Origin: Nitrospirae bacterium GWC2_56_14
Lineage (GTDB): Bacteria; Nitrospirota; UBA9217
Assembly: GCA_001803705.1 (NCBI GenBank)
Contig: MHDY01000183.1
Span: 8,539 to 14,977, forward strand
DNA length: 6,439 nucleotides
Direction: 5' to 3'
Below are positions 1 through 4,415 of the stretch, in pieces. How positions within the stretch are numbered: position 1 is the first letter of the stretch; every line of letters starts with the position of its first letter. Both the position numbers and the translations under genes were made by a program. The notes under the pieces were generated by a model. That model saw only the letters and a program-made list of their open reading frames with translations, searched no databases and had not been told where the DNA came from.

Positions 1-161
1 TCGGCATGCCGGGCGGTGAACCGGTGCAGGCGCCGCTTGCCGGGCTCAAGGCGATCGATGCCGCGGCCGTGGTTGTGGAGGTCGGTATGGGACAGGACCG
101 GTCGTGGGTCGCGGAGACCGTGGCAGAGGGGATAGCGGCGTATGTCCGAGAGGATCGATAG
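1..161 (+). CDS. C-terminal end of probable N-acetylmuramoyl-L-alanine amidase (5' partial)
   Basis: The frame starting at base 3 is open from the window edge to TAG at 159-161 and gives 52 residues. What is seen is a run ending AAAVVVEVGMG, then about 20 residues and a helix ending EGIAAYVRE. This matches the end of the Amidase_3 fold, a zinc-dependent enzyme that cleaves the amide bond between N-acetylmuramic acid and L-alanine in peptidoglycan. In that family a conserved glutamate lies in a 'vlVEvGF' strand; here it would be the GAG at 78-80. The usual asparagine-containing loop after it is altered (GMGQDRSW). The zinc-binding part lies upstream of the window, so the call rests on a short C-terminal match and on the GerMN gene that follows, a pairing I recall from related genomes. 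The stop lies 20 bp inside the next gene if that gene starts at 142. Confidence 0.6.
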   Translation, partial: GMPGGEPVQAPLAGLKAIDAAAVVVEVGMGQDRSWVAETVAEGIAAYVREDR

Positions 162-732
162 AAGAATGCCGGGGAAAAACCGGCTGCTGCCGATCCTGGC
201 GCTGGCCCTGGTTGCCGTGCTCTGTGTCGGCGCGCTCCTCTGGTGGCGGCTGCGGGCCTCCCCTCCGGCGACCAACGCAGTGCAGCAGCCTGCAACAGTA
301 ACGTTCCGGCTGAATGAACCGCTGGTGATCACGCTTTCCGTCCCGGTTGACGGTCTGCTTGCCGCGGTCCAGGCCCAGGTCACGCGGCAGCCTGATACGC
401 AGTCCCTGGCCCGCGAGGCCCTGGCCGCCCTGTTCGCTGACCCCATCGGGAGCCAGGCGCCGGTGCTGAAGGACCTGCGGCTCCGGGGAGTGTATCTCGA
501 TTCAGCCGGCACGGGTTATATCGACCTTGCGCCGGTGGAGCAGCGCGAAGTGCGGGCCTCGGTCTGGGAAGAGCTGATCGCCCTGTACGCGATGGTGAAC
601 ACCCTGTCGCAGAACTTTGAAGAGATCAGGCAGGTCCGGTTCCTGGTCGACGGCAGGGAGGTCCAGACGCTGGCCGGGCATATCGAGCTTTCGAGGAAGT
701 TCACGAAGCGGATGGACCTGGTGAAGCAGTAA
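142..732 (+). CDS. Membrane-anchored GerMN-domain protein
   Basis: This is a 196-residue protein with one N-terminal hydrophobic segment (about residues 15-35, preceded by K12 and R14, ending WWRLR). It probably acts as an uncleaved anchor holding the rest in the periplasm. Residues about 85-185 resemble the GerMN (GerM/sporulation) domain: a helix REALAALFADPI, a strand VYLDSAGTGYIDL, a helix ELIALYAMVNTL and a final VRFLVDGREVQTLAGHIEL. The domain is named from Bacillus GerM but is widespread in non-sporulating diderms, so sporulation is not implied. It is thought to act in cell-wall remodelling, and the upstream amidase fits that. Two starts are credible: ATG 142, with AGAGGGG at 125-131, overlaps the amidase; ATG 166 (residue 9), with GAGAGG near 149-154, lies just after its stop. 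ATG 166 gives a more usual charged N-terminus, and I cannot decide between them. Either way translational coupling to the amidase is likely. Confidence 0.82.
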   Translation: MSERIDRRMPGKNRLLPILALALVAVLCVGALLWWRLRASPPATNAVQQPATVTFRLNEPLVITLSVPVDGLLAAVQAQVTRQPDTQSLAREALAALFADPIGSQAPVLKDLRLRGVYLDSAGTGYIDLAPVEQREVRASVWEELIALYAMVNTLSQNFEEIRQVRFLVDGREVQTLAGHIELSRKFTKRMDLVKQ

Positions 733-763
733 CAGCATCTTTGGGGTAGAAGCAGAGTCAAGG

Positions 764-893
764 GCGTCTCTCGCAAAGCTCGCAAAGGACGCAAAGAAAA
801 GCTAAAACCGAGGCTTGCTTCTGGTTTAAAGCAAGAGAAAAGATTTTGATCCAAGGTTCCCTTTGCGCTCTTTGCGAGCTTTGCGAGAGACGC
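764..893. repeat. Inverted-repeat element 1, arms made of 9-bp units
   Basis: Bases 764-796 and 861-893 are inverted copies of each other, matching at 31 of 33 positions around a 64-bp spacer. Each arm contains three 9-bp tandem units. The left arm has CTCGCAAAG twice (770-778, 779-787) and GACGCAAAG (788-796); the right arm has CTTTGCGCT then CTTTGCGAG twice (861-887). The spacer has its own possible stem, cttgctt (814-820) with aagcaag (829-835). There is no transposase. It fits a dispersed extragenic palindromic or MITE-like repeat, related to the element at 2748-2847 through the shared core CGCRARG. As RNA it would form a long stem between the GerMN gene and murI and might protect or end transcripts, but it has no clear trailing T-run. 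Confidence 0.85.
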
Positions 894-946
894 ATTTAGT
901 CTTTTGTTTGTCCAGGTTCGTAATCTGCGAGAAAATATTTACTACC

Positions 947-1750
947 ATGCAAAAAGCAATCGGCATATTTGACTCCGGCATCGGCGGACTGACCGTGCTG
1001 AAGGAGATCGTGGCGGCGCTGCCCGACGAGAACATCATCTATCTCGGCGATACGGCGCGGGTCCCCTACGGCATCCGTTCGGCCGAGACCGTAACGCGCT
1101 ACAGCTTCGAGAACACCCAGTTCCTGCTTGCCCAGGAGATCAAGATGCTGGTCGTCGCCTGCAACACGGCGTCGGCCGTCAGCCTGGAGGCGGTGAAGAA
1201 GGAGTTCCCGCTGCCGGTCATCGGCGTGCTGGAACCCGGCGCCCGGGCGGCGGTCAGAACGACCAGGACGGGTCAGATCGGCATCATCGGGACCGAGGCG
1301 ACGATCGCGAGCAAAGCCTACGAAAAAGCGATCGCCCGGCTCGACGCCGGCATCGGGGTCCACAGCCTTGCCTGCCCGCTCTTCGTTCCGCTTGTTGAAG
1401 AGGGCTGGACCGACAACGATGTGGCCGCGCTCGTGGCGAGGACCTATCTGGAGCCTTTCAAGGCCACGGGCATCGACACGCTGGTGCTGGGCTGTACGCA
1501 CTATCCGCTGCTCAAGCGCGTGATCGGCCGGGTGCTCGGCCCCGGCATCACCCTTATCGATTCAGCGACCGAGACGGCCAAGGAGGTCGCGGAGGTGCTG
1601 GGGAAGCTCAAATGGAATAAGCCGGTCAAGGAGCGCACGGTGCGAAAATATTTTGTGACCGATACGCCGGCACGGTTCGAAATGATCGGCAAACGTTTTC
1701 TCGGTGACGACCTGCTGCGCGCAGAGCAGGTGAAGGTAGGGGGGGTGTAG
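947..1750 (+). CDS. murI: Glutamate racemase
   Basis: This cytoplasmic, cofactor-independent racemase converts L-glutamate to D-glutamate for peptidoglycan precursors. The 267-residue length is normal for the family. Motifs in order: IGIFDSGIGGLTV (residues 5-17), YLGDTARVPYG (32-42), VVACNTASA with catalytic Cys72, VIGVLEPGARAAV, ACPLFVPLVEEGW, and LVLGCTHYPLL with the second catalytic Cys183 followed by His185. Both catalytic cysteines are present, so it should be active. ATG 947 is chosen because the family begins two to four residues before IGIFDSG. The frame stays open upstream to a TTG at 863, but those 28 codons come from the repeat arm and should not be annotated. No good Shine-Dalgarno sequence precedes ATG 947; the nearest purine stretch is GCGAGAAAA near 928-935. 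The stop overlaps the next gene by 1 bp, so the two are probably co-transcribed. Confidence 0.97.
   Translation: MQKAIGIFDSGIGGLTVLKEIVAALPDENIIYLGDTARVPYGIRSAETVTRYSFENTQFLLAQEIKMLVVACNTASAVSLEAVKKEFPLPVIGVLEPGARAAVRTTRTGQIGIIGTEATIASKAYEKAIARLDAGIGVHSLACPLFVPLVEEGWTDNDVAALVARTYLEPFKATGIDTLVLGCTHYPLLKRVIGRVLGPGITLIDSATETAKEVAEVLGKLKWNKPVKERTVRKYFVTDTPARFEMIGKRFLGDDLLRAEQVKVGGV
1738..1745 (+). promoter_or_regulatory. G-rich ribosome binding site for the anti-sigma-like gene
   Basis: An A followed by seven G residues lies inside the last codons of murI, 4 bp before the GTG at 1750. It is the strongest Shine-Dalgarno-like stretch near that codon and supports starting the gene there, where translation would be coupled to the end of murI. 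Confidence 0.55.
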
Positions 1751-2661
1751 TGCTGAAGACACGGATCGATCAGGATGGGCTGCACCAGTCGAGCGGCGCC
1801 AGGCTCCAGCAGGCGCGCGAGGCAAAAAAAGAATGCGAACGGACCCGGAAAGCGCTGCCGGACTACCTGACGGGCCACTTGTTCGCGTTCCAGGCACGCA
1901 GGATCGAGCGGCATCTCAAGGCCTGCCCGGTCTGTACCTCGGAGCTTCACTCGCTTCGGTTTGCCGCGGATACAAAGCTGTTGCTGAAGGACATTACGTC
2001 GTCCGAGAGCATGGGCGCGCGCATGGAGGCGACCCTCTTGTTTTTCGGGAGACTTCGCCTGCTCCTGTACCGCCCGCTCTGGATCCTCCTGGCGTTGCTC
2101 ATTGCCGGAAGCCTGTATGTCTTTGTGCTCGTTCCGTCACTTCACGATCCGGAGCTGGAGGTCATCGAGCGCTCGCTTCCCGGTGCCGTGGTTTCCGCTC
2201 CGGTGCCGTCCCTGCCCTTCCCGAGCCCTGCTCCGGCAGCGGCCCCGGCGCCGTCACCGGCTCCCATAAAGAAAACGCCCGCTTCCGTTCCTGTTCCATC
2301 CGTGGAGCCCCTGGCGATCACGATCACGCCCGACGATGAGTCATCGATGCGGCGCATCAACGATGTTATGAAAGGCCACGCCGGACTCCGGAAATTGCGC
2401 TTTACCGATACGGTGCGCGAAGTATCGGGAAGTCTGACCCCCGCAGAGCTTCAGACGCTGTTCGGCCGGATCGAGCAGGCCGGCAAAGTGAGTTACAGCA
2501 GAAAACGGCTCAGTGCCTTGTCAACGGCGGAGCTGATACCGTTCATTATGAAGCTGAAGGATCCGCTACCGGCGGCAACGAAACCGATGCCTGCTGTCAC
2601 GGTGGGGACGCCCACCCCAGCGCCGGCCGTTTCCTCTCCTACAGTGTCTGCCCAGCCCTAA
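1750..2661 (+). CDS. Anti-sigma-like zinc-finger membrane protein
   Basis: This is a 303-residue single-pass membrane protein. Residues 29-66 form a putative zinc finger of the zf-HC2/ZAS anti-sigma type: Cys29, then HLKACPVC with His55, Cys59 and Cys62 (H-x3-C-x2-C). A hydrophobic segment at about 109-128 should cross the inner membrane. Residues about 143-187 are a Pro/Ala-rich linker. A small mixed domain at about 190-273 includes LTPAELQTLFGRIEQAGKV, and a Pro-rich tail ends the protein. In the family, the cytoplasmic finger holds an ECF sigma factor and the outer domain senses the envelope. The outer part recalls DUF2275-type anti-sigma proteins, but I hold that loosely. No sigma factor lies in the window, so its partner is unknown. 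The GTG start is chosen for the G-rich site at 1738-1745 and the 1-bp overlap with murI; any start after residue 28 would lose Cys29. Confidence 0.75.
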   Translation: MLKTRIDQDGLHQSSGARLQQAREAKKECERTRKALPDYLTGHLFAFQARRIERHLKACPVCTSELHSLRFAADTKLLLKDITSSESMGARMEATLLFFGRLRLLLYRPLWILLALLIAGSLYVFVLVPSLHDPELEVIERSLPGAVVSAPVPSLPFPSPAPAAAPAPSPAPIKKTPASVPVPSVEPLAITITPDDESSMRRINDVMKGHAGLRKLRFTDTVREVSGSLTPAELQTLFGRIEQAGKVSYSRKRLSALSTAELIPFIMKLKDPLPAATKPMPAVTVGTPTPAPAVSSPTVSAQP

Positions 2662-2673
2662 CCTGGACAAAGC

Positions 2674-2732
2674 CCCGACTAGTCGGGACCGGCGGCAGCG
2701 CCCCGCATCTAATTTTTCTACAAGGAGCGGGG
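2674..2732. other. Two small hairpins after the anti-sigma-like gene
   Basis: CCCGACTAGTCGGG at 2674-2687 is a perfect 14-bp palindrome starting 12 bp after the upstream stop; as RNA it would give a 5-bp stem with a CTAG loop. A second pair, CCCCGC (2701-2706) and GCGGGG (2727-2732), encloses a 20-base AT-rich loop that contains TTTTT. Together they may slow or end transcription of the murI operon, but neither has a T-run directly after the stem, so this is not a standard intrinsic terminator. The palindrome could also be a protein-binding site. Confidence 0.4.
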
Positions 2733-2747
2733 AACAAAAACCTTGGA

Positions 2748-2847
2748 ACCGCGATGGCGCGAAGGTCGCGAGGAAATCTTAAAGGCCTTGAATGTTGATA
2801 AGCTTTGATTGTTTTTGACGTCCTCGCGCTCCTCGCGCCTTCGCGGT
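2748..2847. repeat. Inverted-repeat element 2, arms made of 8-9-bp units
   Basis: Bases 2748-2778 and 2817-2847 are inverted copies, matching at 25 of 31 positions around a 38-bp AT-rich spacer. The left arm reads as three units, CGCGATGG, CGCGAAGGT and CGCGAGGAA; the right arm, on the opposite strand, reads CGCGAAGG, CGCGAGGAG and CGCGAGGAC. The architecture matches element 1 (three short units per arm) and the unit core CGCRARG is shared, so the two look like diverged members of one repeat family. It lies 64 bp before the folC ATG and contains no supportable gene. Confidence 0.8.
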
Positions 2848-2911
2848 GAAAACATTTTTGCTCTTTGGTGTAGAATTTGAGTTGGAACTGCTTCATGATC
2901 GGGTTGCCGAT

Positions 2912-4255
2912 ATGTCTTCTCACCGCCCATACCAGGAAACCATCGAGTACCTTTTCGGCCTGCAGAAGTACGGCGTTAAGCTCGGCCTTTCGAACAGCGT
3001 CAGGCTGCTGGAGCTCATGGGCGCTCCGCAGCTGGCTTTTCGCTCGGTGCATATTGCCGGCACGAACGGCAAGGGGTCGACCGCCGCGTTCATTACCGCA
3101 ATGCTGCAGGCGGCCGGTCACCGTGTGGGGCTTTACACCTCGCCTCATCTGGTCAGTTTCACCGAACGGATGCGCATCAACGGTGTTCAGATCAGCGAAG
3201 CAAAGGTCGTAGAGCTTGCGCAGCGCGTACGGGAGCGCGCGTCTTTTCCCGTTCCCGGCTCCGGAACGGCTGTTCCCACGTTCTTTGAGGTCACGACCGC
3301 CATGGCCTTCACCTGGTTTGCCGAGCAGCAGGTGGACCTTGCCGTGATCGAGGTCGGCATGGGCGGCCGGCTCGATGCCACGAACGTGATCACGCCGCTC
3401 CTGTCGGTCATAACGAACATCGACCTGGAGCACACGGAATTTCTCGGCACGACGCTCGAACTGATCGCCGCGGAAAAGGCGGGCATCATCAAGCAGGGAG
3501 TGCCGGTGGTGACGGGCGTTGTCCAGCCCGAAGTGGTCGCGGTCCTGGAGCGCGAGGCAACAGAAAAGCAGGCCCCGCTCTACCGGCTGGGGAAGGACTT
3601 TGCCGCGGAAAGCGTTGTGGCAGGACAACGGCAGGTGTTCGGCTATCGCGGTCGACGGGGCTCCTGTTCCGCTCTCGAGATCGGGATGATCGGCCGCTAT
3701 CAGGTCGACAACGCCTGTCTGGCCCTGGCCGCGATGGAGGTACTGCAAGAGGCGGGCGTTGCCGTCGACGAGGCGGCCATGCGCCGCGGGCTGGCGAACA
3801 CGCGGTGGGAAGGCCGTCTCGAACGCGTTGCAGCGCGGCCCGATATCTTTCTGGACGGGGCGCACAATCCTGCTTCGGCAAGACAGCTGGCCGCCGCGGT
3901 CAGGGCCATGAAGCAGTCTTACCGACGGCTGGTGCTGATCATCGGGATACTGGGCGACAAGGACCGTGCCGGGATCCTGTCGCAGCTGCTGCCGCTGGCC
4001 GACCTGGTGATCGTTACCAAACCGAACTATTCCCGGGCCATGGACGTCGAAGCGCTGGCAACGGAGGTCCGGCAGCAGCACGAGACCGTTGAAACAACGG
4101 GAACCGTGGCAGCGGCGATCGCCCTTGCCCGTCATCGGGCCGCGCCGGAAGACCTGGTCCTGATCACCGGATCGCTCTATGTGGTCGGCGACGCCCGTGC
4201 TGAATTCTCCGGCCCGGACCTTGACGCGCCTGCTTTGCAGGGGCTCAAAGGATAG
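2912..4255 (+). CDS. folC: Bifunctional dihydrofolate synthase / folylpolyglutamate synthase
   Basis: This cytoplasmic Mur-ligase-family enzyme adds L-glutamate to dihydropteroate using ATP, then extends the glutamate tail of reduced folates. The 447-residue length is typical. Seen in order: a start MSSHRPYQETIEYLFGLQ; the P-loop HIAGTNGKGST with Lys54; LYTSPHLVSFTERMRING; IEVGMGGRLDATNVI; IDLEHTEFLG with the metal-site His174; AEKAGIIK, whose Lys189 fits the family's carbamylated lysine; the C-domain motif LDGAHNP (Asp315, His318); ILGDKDR; and a late ITGSLYVVGDAR. All key residues are intact. ATG 2912 is chosen because the family starts about ten residues before the YLFGLQ helix. An in-frame GTG at 2846 adds 22 unrelated residues and lies in the repeat arm. 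No Shine-Dalgarno sequence is evident. Whether one or both activities are present cannot be decided from sequence. It stands alone between two repeat-bearing gaps. Confidence 0.96.
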   Translation: MSSHRPYQETIEYLFGLQKYGVKLGLSNSVRLLELMGAPQLAFRSVHIAGTNGKGSTAAFITAMLQAAGHRVGLYTSPHLVSFTERMRINGVQISEAKVVELAQRVRERASFPVPGSGTAVPTFFEVTTAMAFTWFAEQQVDLAVIEVGMGGRLDATNVITPLLSVITNIDLEHTEFLGTTLELIAAEKAGIIKQGVPVVTGVVQPEVVAVLEREATEKQAPLYRLGKDFAAESVVAGQRQVFGYRGRRGSCSALEIGMIGRYQVDNACLALAAMEVLQEAGVAVDEAAMRRGLANTRWEGRLERVAARPDIFLDGAHNPASARQLAAAVRAMKQSYRRLVLIIGILGDKDRAGILSQLLPLADLVIVTKPNYSRAMDVEALATEVRQQHETVETTGTVAAAIALARHRAAPEDLVLITGSLYVVGDARAEFSGPDLDAPALQGLKG

Positions 4256-4261
4256 GGTACA

Positions 4262-4403
4262 ATTCAGGTTGATAGACTGAAGGCCGAAGGGTTTAAAGAT
4301 TAAAAGCATGTGTCATAATAAATAAATACACTTTGATGGGCCGGTCAGGTCTCGCTGCTGATTTTTCTGAATTACCTTCAGTCTTCAGCCTCAACACCTG
4401 AAT
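4262..4403. repeat. Inverted-repeat element 3, arms with 7-bp units
   Basis: Bases 4262-4290 and 4375-4403 are inverted copies, matching at 22 of 29 positions without gaps around an 84-bp AT-rich spacer. The right arm reads as 7-bp units CTTCAGT, CTTCAGC and CTCAACA (4376-4396) followed by cctgaat; the left arm has ACTGAAG and GCCGAAG (4276-4289). The unit differs from those of elements 1 and 2, so this is a separate family with similar architecture. It begins 6 bp after the folC stop and ends 12 bp before the lptD ATG. Confidence 0.7.
4269..4297 (+). promoter_or_regulatory. Weak candidate sigma-70-like promoter for lptD
   Basis: TTGATA (4269-4274) and TTTAAA (4292-4297) are 17 bp apart, five and four of six matches to the usual -35 and -10 boxes. 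They sit in the left arm and spacer edge of repeat element 3, about 120 bp before lptD. The spacing is ideal, but AT-rich sequence yields such pairs by chance, so this is a suggestion only. Confidence 0.22.
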
Positions 4404-4415
4404 CGTTACTGTGAT

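Noticed and set aside
764..893. CRISPR-like array from repeated CGCAAAG units
   Set aside because: Units are 9 bp, directly adjacent without spacers, and arranged as opposed arms, which is an extragenic palindrome and not a CRISPR array; no cas gene is present.
896..1501. Open frame of 201 codons on the minus strand opposite murI
   Set aside because: It is a shadow of the conserved murI frame, very rich in Arg, Asp and Gly, without a domain.
2743..2808. Small open frame from TTG 2743 through repeat element 2 (about 20 codons)
   Set aside because: Its codons are mostly repeat units, the nearest Shine-Dalgarno-like stretch (AAGGAG at 2722-2727) is too far away, and there is no sign of coding selection.
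2871..2876. TAGAAT as a -10 box for folC
   Set aside because: It matches five of six -10 positions, but no acceptable -35 box lies 16-18 bp upstream and the TG before it has the wrong spacing for an extended -10 element.
2639..4309. Long open frame on the minus strand, 556 codons, opposite folC
   Set aside because: It runs antisense to an intact folC with all family motifs, and its translation is rich in Arg, His, Gly and Gln with no recognisable domain, as expected of an antisense shadow in GC-rich DNA.
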